This document shows positions 1 to 6,808 of a stretch of DNA of 8,312 nt, in pieces. Numbering within the stretch: position 1 is the first letter of the stretch; every line of letters starts with the position of its first letter. The notes below the pieces were generated by a model, which was not told where the DNA came from, did not search any database, and saw only the letters and a program-made list of their open reading frames with translations. A program made the translations under genes and the position numbers. Source of the stretch: Bacillota bacterium (GTDB taxonomy: Bacteria; Bacillota; Sulfobacillia; Sulfobacillales; Sulfobacillaceae); NCBI GenBank assembly GCA_021820675.1, contig JAKADI010000051.1, forward strand, positions 1-8,312. Direction: 5' to 3'.

Positions 1-384
1 CAAATTTTGGGAGGGGTCGGTTCCCAATTTTGAGACTAACGATTGAGCAGCTGGCCAAAACAGTCCGCGGGCCATGCCAATCGCCAGTTGTGCCAACACT
101 AGTCCGACAAATTGCCCTGTAATGCCAGCGGCAAGAAGCCCTGCCGTTGCTCCTAATGCAAAGGTCACGATCAGGAGGCGACGTTCGCCCAGATACACGG
201 TTAAGGGACCGCTCATAACCCTGGACGGCAACTGAACGACGCCTGGCATCGCGGCCAATATCCCGATCATCCATGGCGCGTATCGCAAATGAATGGCGTC
301 CAGTGGAACAAGAAGGGCTAACATTAAAAAAGACACATTAAAAAGAAGGCCAGCCCCATTCACCTCCCATAATTTAGCACGCAA
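1..384 (-). CDS. MFS transporter, N-terminal part (runs off the window)
   Basis: This open frame continues past the left edge, so only about 128 N-terminal residues are visible. They contain four hydrophobic segments in the order expected for the first part of a major facilitator protein. Between segments 2 and 3 lies SGPLTVYLGERR, which resembles MFS motif A (GxLxDrxGrr). Segment 4 holds GMARGLFWPAAQ, a glycine/proline pattern common in TM4 of this superfamily. I prefer the TTG at 384-382 as start: AGGAGG at 393-398 sits 8 bases before it, whereas the in-frame ATG at 408-406 has no good ribosome site. An in-frame TGA lies 12 bases upstream of that ATG. The gene follows tilS in the same direction and may be read with it. 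The substrate cannot be told; drug or sugar efflux are both possible. Family assignment is fairly safe, function is not. Confidence 0.75.
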   Translation of the reverse strand, partial: MRAKLWEVNGAGLLFNVSFLMLALLVPLDAIHLRYAPWMIGILAAMPGVVQLPSRVMSGPLTVYLGERRLLIVTFALGATAGLLAAGITGQFVGLVLAQLAIGMARGLFWPAAQSLVSKLGTDPSQNL

Positions 385-392
385 ACAGACTC

Positions 393-398
393 CCTCCT
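393..398 (-). promoter_or_regulatory. Ribosome binding site deciding the MFS start
   Basis: On the minus strand AGGAGG is followed by 8 bases and then TTG. This favours a TTG start at 384 over the ATG at 408, which would place the motif inside the coding region. Confidence 0.5.
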
Positions 399-525
399 CT
401 TTCGCCATCGTAACACGTCAAAACGCATCAAGGCGGCGACCGATCAACAAGATGATCAAATTTGCGGACGTTGTTCCCTAACGGGCAAAGACGCTCACTA
501 ACCTGAGGAGGATGTATGGCCAACA

Positions 526-550
526 ATTGCTAACAGGGCTCCTGGGCAAT
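526..550 (-). terminator. Weak hairpin just after tilS
   Basis: Six bases past the tilS stop the sequence can fold as a two-part stem: ATTGC/GCAAT (5 bp) enclosing CAGG/CCTG (4 bp) around a 3-base loop. No clear run of T follows on the minus strand, so it is at best a weak or attenuating terminator before the transporter gene. The rest of the 385-555 gap shows no obvious gene or promoter. Confidence 0.2.
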
Positions 551-555
551 CCGTG

Positions 556-1917
556 TTAAGTCTTGTCAGTATCATACGCAATGACGGTGCAAGGATTGTG
601 GTACTCGCAACGGGATTTTTCAGCGCTCATAATACCGGCGATACCGAGAATCACTCGATGATCTTCCGCGTCCACAATGACCGGCCATGACTGGCGCCAT
701 TTCCGGGGTATTTTGTAATCGGTAAAGATGTCACCCACCTTTTTATGATGCCCTTTCATTCCCAGCGGCTCAATGCGATCTCCGTGCCTCCATGGACGCA
801 CGGCGAGACGAGGCCAGCGTTTTCGATTGATGTGCACCATTCCTGGCTGAGGGGTCACAAACACTGAGGAATACACATGGAGGCGACTTCCCGGTTCCAA
901 CTCCAGGGTGCCTTCCTCCGGTAAGAGCTTGACGTGCCAAATAACACAGGCACCAGTTGGCAAAACCCGGCGGTCTATCATCCACCGGCCCTCGGCATCT
1001 CGTTTTACCCGCGTTCCTTCCGGCCAGTTCGCCTGTCCCCGTATGGCTTTCTCAATGTGAATCCGATTCAAGTGTAAGCCCCAACCTCTTGCCACTGTGT
1101 CCAGAATATCGGCTTGCACCACTTTATTTAACACTCCAAACTCCTGGGGCAAACACACCGAATTCCCTGCGGTATCCTGAGACATTGAAGTCAAAAAGGC
1201 TACTGCCTGCTCATGAACCAGTTGATAAGTCTCTTGAGCCCGTCTGGCCAGTTGCGCCAACGCTTCCTCGATTTCAGGATTAAACCGGCTTTGCAAAAGT
1301 GGGAGGAGTTCCAACCGAATGCGGTTGCGGAGAAAAGCAGGGTCTTGATTGGTGGCATCTTCCCGCCACGACAACTGGTTATCGCGTAGATATGCTCTTA
1401 AGGCATCCGGCCCAATGGAAAGCAAGGGGCGAATAATCGTGCCGTTACTCGCTGGCATACCTTGCAACCCATGCACGCCCGTCCCCGTAATAATCCGCAT
1501 CAATACGGTCTCGGCCTGGTCGCGACGATGATGACCGACGGCAATACGGCTGGAAAGGCCATGGTGCCGGCGGGACCGTTCCAAAACCTCATAACGTTGG
1601 CGGCGCGCAGCCATTTCGATTGACTCGCCCTTGACAGGTGCAATGTGAATCCGTTCAACGATCACGGCCAACTGGAATCGATCCCGTAAAGTCTGACTTA
1701 CAAAGTGCGCATCCTCGGCTGAGTCGTCTCTGAGTCCGTGATCGACATGGATGGGGATCAACTCAAGGGGCCAACGGTCGCGGATATTCACAAGCAATGT
1801 CATCAACGCCATGGAATCGGCCCCCCCACTGACGCCAACGACCAGAGGCGTTTGAGGAGGGCATAGTTGTTGAATTTGACTCAAAAACAGAGCTTCGAGC
1901 TCTGATGTCTCCACCAC
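556..1917 (-). CDS. tilS: tRNA(Ile)-lysidine synthetase TilS
   Basis: TilS is a cytoplasmic enzyme that uses ATP to attach lysine to C34 of the CAU-anticodon tRNA-Ile, so that the tRNA is charged with isoleucine and reads AUA. The 453-residue protein has the PP-loop SGGADS (residues 30-35), the family block HVDHGLRDDSAEDA (57-70), AARRQRYE (103-110), and GHHRRDQAET (128-137). RPLLSI (163-168) and DATNQDPAFLRNRIR (187-201) complete the N-terminal catalytic part. Near the end, RPWRHGDRIEPLGMKG and KIPRKWR (374-408) match the C-terminal TilS domain, so this is the long, two-domain form. The start is GTG at 1917 or the adjacent GTG at 1914; AAGGA lies a little over 10 bases upstream and an in-frame TAA lies just before that. 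The gene follows spoIIE by 92 bases in the same direction, without the yabS and yabT genes present in B. subtilis. One usually acidic residue in the HHxDDQAET block is Arg here. Confidence 0.97.
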   Translation of the reverse strand: MVETSELEALFLSQIQQLCPPQTPLVVGVSGGADSMALMTLLVNIRDRWPLELIPIHVDHGLRDDSAEDAHFVSQTLRDRFQLAVIVERIHIAPVKGESIEMAARRQRYEVLERSRRHHGLSSRIAVGHHRRDQAETVLMRIITGTGVHGLQGMPASNGTIIRPLLSIGPDALRAYLRDNQLSWREDATNQDPAFLRNRIRLELLPLLQSRFNPEIEEALAQLARRAQETYQLVHEQAVAFLTSMSQDTAGNSVCLPQEFGVLNKVVQADILDTVARGWGLHLNRIHIEKAIRGQANWPEGTRVKRDAEGRWMIDRRVLPTGACVIWHVKLLPEEGTLELEPGSRLHVYSSVFVTPQPGMVHINRKRWPRLAVRPWRHGDRIEPLGMKGHHKKVGDIFTDYKIPRKWRQSWPVIVDAEDHRVILGIAGIMSAEKSRCEYHNPCTVIAYDTDKT

Positions 1918-2009
1918 AGTCCCCGTCTTCCTTTTTTAGCCAACCAAACTTTTCTCTCTCCCCCCAGTTTAATCCTTGCGCTTCGTTTCCGCCAAATGCT
2001 GTCACACCC

Positions 2010-4169
2010 TTAACGGACGCCACGAAGCGGCCGGGGAGTCAGGCGGTGCCATTCCCGGATAGGCGGTGTGGGGTCGGTCATGGTTGCCACTTTCGGTTTT
2101 TGCCCATGCGCCAGGACCTGAATCACCATCACGGCCGCATCATCGCGTCCATCTTGGTCATGCCCGAGCATATAACTCAATATTGTTTCCGCCATCACTT
2201 GAGGCGCAGCCATCGGCATTTCTTCCAATAAATGGCGCAATTTCTCTTCCGACGCCGAGTCTTGCATTTCTAACGCTCCATCGGTAACCATCACGAGAAG
2301 ATCTCCGGGGTCCAAAGTGTGATAAATGGGTTCGACATGGACGTCTTGTATGATTCCTACCGGCAGGCTATGGGAATGGATCGTTTCCACCCGATCTTTC
2401 CGGCAAAAAAAGGTGGGGGCAGCAGCCACCTTAATTAATTCTCCTCCCCGGCCAATGCGGTCCATCAAGAATAGGTCCAGAGTCGCAAAATGATCCTCAA
2501 CCGAACGCAGCAGCAATGTTGTATTCACTGCCCGCACGGCTAGCCGAGGAGAGAATCCGGCCTGCAATAATTGTTCCAGCAAGGACATTGCCGTACCGCT
2601 TTCCCAGGCGGCTCGCGGCCCCACCCCCATCCCGTCGGATAATCCAAAAATGACATGATGTTTGGGCAAATCACGGACCAAGTCACTGTCGCCACTAACC
2701 AAGCCACCTCGGCGGGGCCTTTTCGCCAAGCCCACGGCATAATCCAAAGTGGGCGCCAATTTCTTAACGCCGTCACGGGAGTAAGATTCGTTAAAATCAC
2801 GTGCCATCTCCTTAATCAAATCAGCCAACCCAGCCAACTGATGCTCGGCCAACGCGCGCGATTCCTTGACCCGTAAACGAAAGGCGGCGCGGTCGCGTTC
2901 TTTATGTAAGTGAATATTGGCGGATTGCACAAGTACCTCCGGTCGAATACAACGTCTTTGCAGTTCGCCCAAGTCTTGCACCGTAACCAGATCTTCGGTT
3001 TTGGCCGAGACGAGGTTTAAAAGCCCACGATAAGAGCGGTAAAACTCGTCTTCCCAGCACGACCGATAAAGTGAGCATTTGCGGCAGACACTTGAGACGA
3101 CTGCCTCCACCAGATTGGTTTGAGTTTCCGGCTCTTCGTCCTCAATACGAAACGCATAAGACATTTCATGCATCACATCGGCCATTTTATTCAGCCGCGA
3201 CGGCAAGGTATCCGGTGTGTCACCCTGGACCAGCAGTTGCGCCCATACGCGTCCTAGATCGACCCAGGCACTGGGCAATAACTGAATGAAGGCGGACGTG
3301 ACCGCCAATGAAATCCATAACACATTCAATTCACTGGGCAAATGAATTAATACCGCATAGAGGACAATGCCCACCATCAGACCCACCGAAGCCAGACGCC
3401 AATATCTGACCGCCAGGATCCCAGCAAGAAAACCGCCCGTCACCAGTATCCCGATTTCATTGCTCGGTCCGGTACCACGAACGGCTAAAGTAAACCCCAA
3501 AGTCGCCCCCGCCACTGCCCCGCCACCCGGTCCATTTAAGATGGCCGCCGCCAAGATCAAACACCCGCCAACCAGTAAACTCGGAGCAAACAACCCGAAT
3601 TTCCATCCTTCTAGTCCCGCAATGACCGATCCCACCCAGGCTAGACCCATAACCAATGTGGTTTGGTCGCCCTGGCCCGTATCAATCACCTGGATTTGCC
3701 GACTAGCTGCCCAATACAATAATAGCGCCCCAACGCAAATAACCCCTGTTATGAGGCTGTCAAAGATATTGAGAGGATACCCTAAAAGAAACAAGATAGC
3801 GGTCCCGCCAATCAGCAGTGGCCACTGCAGCCAATGCCAATGCCGCCTGCGCCAGGGAATAGGGACGCTAAATGCCAGAGTCAAGATAAGCAACGCCGAT
3901 GAATCCTTAATACCTAATGCAGTCCCCGCGATACCCCCAATTAACATAGGGCCGAAGAACCGGCGCCAGCGGGGCCATACCAATAACAAGGCAATCCAGA
4001 GAAATGGCGCGGGACGGTGATAAATCATGGCTTGTCCAAGAATCCATCCCAAAAGCGCCATCGCAAATTGAGCTCCTCGCAACGTCAACTTTTCACCATG
4101 ACGCTCCCGTACCCGAGGTTCTTGATCCGGACTCACGTGCATATCCATCAACAGAAGATTTCCTGCCAC
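2010..4169 (-). CDS. spoIIE: Stage II sporulation protein E (PP2C phosphatase)
   Basis: SpoIIE sits in the polar division septum, interacts with FtsZ, and dephosphorylates SpoIIAA, which frees sigma-F in the forespore. Numbered from the GTG start, the protein has 719 residues, against about 827 in B. subtilis. About 10-12 hydrophobic segments occupy residues 33-300. A central soluble region follows, with VCRKCSLYRSCWE around 361-372 (Cys at 362, 365 and 371), a cysteine cluster I recall from this family. The C-terminal third is the PP2C domain: GDSD near 493, the metal-site motif SDGMG (511-515), VTDGALE near 628 and DGRDDAAV (673-680). A basic, proline-rich tail ends the protein. The GTG at 4169 is chosen because AAGGAGG lies exactly 8 bases upstream. 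The open frame extends to an ATG at 4286, but that ATG falls in the inverted repeat and the extra 39 residues are not hydrophobic or family-like. The gene is preceded by a 285-base gap with a candidate Spo0A box and followed by tilS. Confidence 0.96.
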   Translation of the reverse strand: MAGNLLLMDMHVSPDQEPRVRERHGEKLTLRGAQFAMALLGWILGQAMIYHRPAPFLWIALLLVWPRWRRFFGPMLIGGIAGTALGIKDSSALLILTLAFSVPIPWRRRHWHWLQWPLLIGGTAILFLLGYPLNIFDSLITGVICVGALLLYWAASRQIQVIDTGQGDQTTLVMGLAWVGSVIAGLEGWKFGLFAPSLLVGGCLILAAAILNGPGGGAVAGATLGFTLAVRGTGPSNEIGILVTGGFLAGILAVRYWRLASVGLMVGIVLYAVLIHLPSELNVLWISLAVTSAFIQLLPSAWVDLGRVWAQLLVQGDTPDTLPSRLNKMADVMHEMSYAFRIEDEEPETQTNLVEAVVSSVCRKCSLYRSCWEDEFYRSYRGLLNLVSAKTEDLVTVQDLGELQRRCIRPEVLVQSANIHLHKERDRAAFRLRVKESRALAEHQLAGLADLIKEMARDFNESYSRDGVKKLAPTLDYAVGLAKRPRRGGLVSGDSDLVRDLPKHHVIFGLSDGMGVGPRAAWESGTAMSLLEQLLQAGFSPRLAVRAVNTTLLLRSVEDHFATLDLFLMDRIGRGGELIKVAAAPTFFCRKDRVETIHSHSLPVGIIQDVHVEPIYHTLDPGDLLVMVTDGALEMQDSASEEKLRHLLEEMPMAAPQVMAETILSYMLGHDQDGRDDAAVMVIQVLAHGQKPKVATMTDPTPPIREWHRLTPRPLRGVR

Positions 4170-4177
4170 GATATACC

Positions 4178-4184
4178 CCTCCTT
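4178..4184 (-). promoter_or_regulatory. Ribosome binding site deciding the spoIIE start
   Basis: AAGGAGG on the minus strand, 8 bases before GTG 4169. It is one of the strongest Shine-Dalgarno matches in the window and argues for the GTG start. Confidence 0.8.
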
Positions 4185-4259
4185 AAACGTGTCAAGAGGA
4201 ACCTTAGCAAAAACCTGATGACATTTTGTGGTATTTATTGGCATGACCCCCCAGAACTT

Positions 4260-4266
4260 CTCGACA
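4260..4266 (-). promoter_or_regulatory. Candidate Spo0A box upstream of spoIIE
   Basis: The minus strand reads TGTCGAG, matching the 0A-box consensus TGTCGAA at six of seven positions, 90 bases upstream of the GTG start. A poor -10-like AATAAA lies about 20 bases downstream (4234-4239), with no convincing -35. B. subtilis spoIIE is known to be driven by Spo0A-P with sigma-A, so the location makes sense. A single 7-base near-match can occur by chance. Confidence 0.3.
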
Positions 4267-4268
4267 CG

Positions 4269-4307
4269 ATTGCAGGCCATGCCCAAAATTAGGACATGGC
4301 CTGCAAT
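4269..4307. repeat. Perfect 13-bp inverted repeat in the spoIIE leader
   Basis: The arms 4269-4281 and 4295-4307 (ATTGCAGGCCATG and its exact complement) are separated by 13 bases. No T run follows on the minus strand; on the plus strand a mixed T-rich stretch follows, but no plus-strand gene precedes it. It could be a protein-binding operator, an RNA hairpin in the leader, or a galU terminator of unusual form. It lies immediately upstream of the candidate Spo0A box. Confidence 0.75.
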
Positions 4308-4344
4308 TTAACTTCGCTTTAAAGTCGGTTAGTGCAAATACAAC

Positions 4345-4368
4345 ACGGGAAAACCTGAAGATTCCCGT
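4345..4368 (-). terminator. Possible terminator downstream of galU
   Basis: Arms ACGGGAA and TTCCCGT (7 bp, perfect) enclose a 10-base loop. On the minus strand the stem is followed by GTTGTATTTG, a weak U-rich tail. It lies about 90 bases after the galU stop, in the right place to separate galU from spoIIE transcription. Confidence 0.35.
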
Positions 4369-4454
4369 ATCATGAATCTCCCGACTTATCGCGATTTGGA
4401 GTTGGGTATCGGCGAATAATCGGTGATGATGCGCCTGCTACCCACGGGTGGCGT

Positions 4455-5354
4455 CTATAACGACGGATCTTCAATTTCCAATTGAGCCATTAAAGTTTTT
4501 AAATAGGCTATAACATCGTCGCGCAAATCGTCCCGGTCTAATGCAGACTCCACGGTGGCCTTAATAAATCCCAGCTTTTCACCAACATCAAAGCGTTTAC
4601 CGCGGTAGGGCACGGCCAGTAATTGTCCTTGTCTCGCTAATACATCCAAAGCATCGGTTAATTGAATCTCTCCACCCGCCCCCGGCTGAATATCCTCCAA
4701 CACGGCAAACACCGCCGGATCGAGAATGTAACGGCCCATAATCGCTAAGGGATTTTCCGGAGCGCGGGCGAACACCGGCTTTTCCACCAAGTGGGAGACG
4801 CGGAAGGTGCCCTGAGATGTCCACTTCCCATACACAATTCCATAACGATTCGCTTCTTCGCGGCTCACAGGCTGGACCGCAACAATGGAAAGACCGGGAC
4901 GCCACTGGTCAATAAGTTGCTGCAAAACCGGCGGATGGGCTTGCATAACGTCATCGCCTAATAGCACCGCAAAAGGTTCCTGGCCCACGTGGCGCCTGGC
5001 CGACAACACCGCGTGCCCGAGACCTAGCGGTTCCTTTTGTCGAATAAAGTGTAGGTTGGCCAAACGAGACACCGACATGACCACTTCCAGCAAATCCGTT
5101 TTTCCCCGCTGACGAAGAAACTCTTCCAGTTCCGGCGCCCGATCAAAGTGATCCTCAATACTTCCTTTATCACGCCCAATGATCACTAATAGATCGTCTA
5201 TTCCCGACGCCACAGCCTCCTCGACAATATATTGAATTGTCGGCTTATCGATTAACGAAATCATTTCCTTCGGTTGCGCTTTCGTTGCCGGTAAAAACCT
5301 GGTCCCGAGCCCTGCCGCCGGTATCACCGCTTTGGTAACTGATCCCATCCTCAT
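4455..5354 (-). CDS. galU: UTP-glucose-1-phosphate uridylyltransferase
   Basis: GalU makes UDP-glucose from UTP and glucose-1-phosphate in the cytoplasm, feeding glycolipid, teichoic acid and polysaccharide synthesis. The 299 residues match the usual family length of about 290-300. Visible motifs in order are the nucleotide-binding GLGTRFLPATKAQPKEM (15-31), IIGRDKGSIEDHF (58-70), EPLGLGHAV (108-116), LLGDDV (131-136), LVEKP (189-193), GAGGEIQLTDAL (225-236) and RFDVGEKLGFIKA (254-266). Two nearby ATG codons could start it: 5354, with AAGG about 7 bases before, or 5348, with AGGA 8 bases before. The first is kept because both are equally supported. It lies 75 bases after manC in the same direction, so the two are probably one transcription unit for nucleotide sugars. 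A glucose-1-phosphate thymidylyltransferase is less likely, given the GalU-specific blocks. Confidence 0.95.
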   Translation of the reverse strand: MRMGSVTKAVIPAAGLGTRFLPATKAQPKEMISLIDKPTIQYIVEEAVASGIDDLLVIIGRDKGSIEDHFDRAPELEEFLRQRGKTDLLEVVMSVSRLANLHFIRQKEPLGLGHAVLSARRHVGQEPFAVLLGDDVMQAHPPVLQQLIDQWRPGLSIVAVQPVSREEANRYGIVYGKWTSQGTFRVSHLVEKPVFARAPENPLAIMGRYILDPAVFAVLEDIQPGAGGEIQLTDALDVLARQGQLLAVPYRGKRFDVGEKLGFIKATVESALDRDDLRDDVIAYLKTLMAQLEIEDPSL

Positions 5355-5376
5355 ATTCCTGCCTTTCCTACTTCAT

Positions 5377-5422
5377 GATGCACGCTGCCATTAGATTTCG
5401 CACGGTGGATGTCTTGTGCATC
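5377..5422. repeat. Long-loop inverted repeat between manC and galU
   Basis: The arms GATGCAC (5377-5383) and GTGCATC (5416-5422) are exact complements separated by 32 bases, just upstream of the galU ribosome site. A 7-bp stem with such a loop is weak and may be chance. Confidence 0.25.
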
Positions 5423-5429
5423 GCGCCTC

Positions 5430-6476
5430 TTACAACAAGTGTTCGTGTTGACCTTCTTTAAGCGCTTGAACCACTTGCCGCACGTCTTGACTCCGATCGG
5501 GAGATAAAATCAGGACGGCATCTTTCGTCGCCACCACGAATAGGTCCTTCACTCCGATAAACGAGACCACAGGGCCCTCACTAATGGCCGTGACATTTTG
5601 GCTGTCGACAAATATGGCGTGACCTCGGGCGGCATTTTGCTCATCATTGCGTGGAAGATGCCGTGCCAACGCCGCAAAGGTTCCCACATCGTCCCAACCA
5701 ATATCTGCAGGCAATACATAAACATCATTCACGTGTTCCATAATTCCGTGATCAACCGATACTTGCGGAAGTTCCGGAAAAATTATACCCACCCGATCCG
5801 GATTGTGGATTAAGGCCGAAATTCCGTCAAATAAGGCGGGAATCCACTGGTGGACAGCGTCTAAATATTCACCGGCTTTAAACGCGAACATACCCGAATT
5901 CCAAAAGAAGCGTCCAGACTCGACCATCAGCTGCGCTTCTTCGACTGGGGGCTTTTCCACAAAACGTTTAACACGTAAAATGCCATGCTCCACTTCCGCA
6001 CCATGTTCAATGTAGCCATAACCGGTTTCACCATGCGTGGGAATAATGCCAAATGTGTAGAATCCGCCTTGTGCCTCCGCAGCGCCTAGCGCTGCGTCTG
6101 CTAATTTTTGAAAGCGTTTTTGATATTTAATGAGATGATCCGAAGGCAAAATCAATATGACAGCATCCCGATCTTGTTCATAGATCGACGCCGCAGCCCA
6201 GGCAATGGAGGGAGCAGTATTTCGCCCCACGGGTTCACCTAAAATATGCGAGGGCGGGACATCAGGCAGATTCGTCGCAACCTTGTCCACATAGTCCTGA
6301 CCGGTCACAACCCAAGTGTTTTCAGGGCCGATAAGCGGACGGACACGATCCCGTGTTGTCCGAATCATGCTGTGATTGCCCATCAGTGTGAGGAATTGCT
6401 TCGGGTGCATCATGCGGGATAACGGCCAAAACCTTTCTCCCCGCCCTCCTGCTAAAATGACTAACCATCGTGCCAT
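5430..6476 (-). CDS. manC: Mannose-1-phosphate guanylyltransferase (GDP-mannose pyrophosphorylase)
   Basis: This enzyme makes GDP-mannose from GTP and mannose-1-phosphate in the cytoplasm, for mannose- or fucose-containing glycans. The 348-residue protein carries the pyrophosphorylase signature LAGGRGERFWPLSR (8-21) with PKQFL (25-29), then EPVGRNTAPS (81-90), LPSDHLI (110-116), GETGYGYIE (149-157), RFVEKP (171-176), FFWNSGMFAFKAGEYL (190-205), SVDHGIMEHV (240-249) and GWDDVGTF (260-267). It ends without the cupin-like phosphomannose isomerase domain found in the bifunctional, roughly 470-residue ManC proteins. A separate ManA and phosphomannomutase must therefore exist elsewhere. The ATG at 6476 has AAGGAG 11 bases upstream, slightly long but with no better choice. 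It is the first gene of the minus-strand run and is followed by galU. Confidence 0.94.
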   Translation of the reverse strand: MARWLVILAGGRGERFWPLSRMMHPKQFLTLMGNHSMIRTTRDRVRPLIGPENTWVVTGQDYVDKVATNLPDVPPSHILGEPVGRNTAPSIAWAAASIYEQDRDAVILILPSDHLIKYQKRFQKLADAALGAAEAQGGFYTFGIIPTHGETGYGYIEHGAEVEHGILRVKRFVEKPPVEEAQLMVESGRFFWNSGMFAFKAGEYLDAVHQWIPALFDGISALIHNPDRVGIIFPELPQVSVDHGIMEHVNDVYVLPADIGWDDVGTFAALARHLPRNDEQNAARGHAIFVDSQNVTAISEGPVVSFIGVKDLFVVATKDAVLILSPDRSQDVRQVVQALKEGQHEHLL

Positions 6477-6555
6477 CGTTTTTGTGACTCCTTAAATGTT
6501 GCAGGCGCGACATGCCGCCTATTGATATAAGACAAGATTATTTGGCGTGCCCAAT

Positions 6556-6585
6556 GCTATAAGTAAATGTATCACATTTTGTTAA
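6556..6585 (-). promoter_or_regulatory. Candidate sigma-A promoter for manC
   Basis: On the minus strand TTAACA (6580-6585, five of six to TTGACA) is followed after 18 bases by TATAGC (6556-6561, four of six to TATAAT). The start point would be about 70 bases upstream of the manC ATG. An alternative -10-like TATATC lies nearer the gene without a good -35. Confidence 0.35.
6565..6579. promoter_or_regulatory. Palindrome inside the candidate manC promoter (possible operator)
   Basis: AAATGT and ACATTT form a perfect 6-3-6 inverted repeat that fills most of the spacer between the candidate -35 and -10 of manC. A dimeric repressor bound here would block RNA polymerase. The protein is not known and the motif does not match a site I can name. 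Confidence 0.35.
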
Positions 6586-6771
6586 AGGGTTCCGATAGAA
6601 TAGGCCAAGCCTGTGGAAAGGTCAAAGCCCTAGATGCCCAGCACGGTGTCCGAACAGTCATGTCCCCATAAACCCCTTAGAGTCACGACTCGAGGCGGCA
6701 GCTTACCCACCCACTCTATAACGCCACAGCCGATATTTCGTCAACCAGAATCGCATACCTGTTGTACAGAG

Positions 6772-6777
6772 TATAAT
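6772..6777 (+). promoter_or_regulatory. Candidate -10 element for phoU
   Basis: A perfect TATAAT lies 31 bases before the phoU ATG. Bases at the expected -35 (6749-6754, AATCGC) do not match TTGACA, and no extended -10 TG is present. A short CTGT-TGT-ACAG inverted repeat lies directly upstream (6759-6769). The pattern would fit an activator-dependent promoter, such as one controlled by phosphate, but no clear PhoP/PhoB box is visible. Confidence 0.45.
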
Positions 6778-6808
6778 AGACTGAAAAACTTTTATAGAGG
6801 CGAAGCCA

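Larger units (their letters stand above)
6477..6808. other. Divergent manC/phoU intergenic region
   Basis: These 332 bases separate the two divergent genes. They hold candidate promoters for both, the AAATGT/ACATTT palindrome near the manC side, and a GAGTC-AC-GACTC inverted repeat around 6688-6699. A short AGGCG/CGCCT hairpin (6503-6520) sits in the manC leader. I see no tRNA, riboswitch fold or convincing small gene. An open frame from 6634 to 6822 overlaps the phoU start and looks like chance. Confidence 0.6.

Noticed and set aside
442..457. GATCA/TGATC 5-6-5 inverted repeat upstream of the transporter
   Set aside because: It is short and AT-rich with no promoter context, and is likely to occur by chance.
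293..481. A short plus-strand open frame opposite the transporter start
   Set aside because: It overlaps the transporter's N-terminal coding region and leader on the other strand and has no ribosome site or recognisable content.
503..533. GAGGAGG followed by ATG on the plus strand near 515
   Set aside because: It looks like a good ribosome site and start, but the frame stops after five codons.
957..1283. A 108-codon plus-strand frame inside tilS
   Set aside because: It is antisense to the conserved TilS C-terminal part and has low-complexity composition without motifs.
3367..4020. A 217-codon plus-strand open frame opposite the SpoIIE membrane region
   Set aside because: It is antisense to a well-supported gene, rich in Pro, Thr and Arg as expected from the reverse of membrane-segment codons, and shows no recognisable domain.
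4391..4454. Short GC-rich partial repeats such as CCAC/GTGG just after the galU stop
   Set aside because: Stems of four or five pairs with two-base loops or mismatches are too weak to call a terminator.
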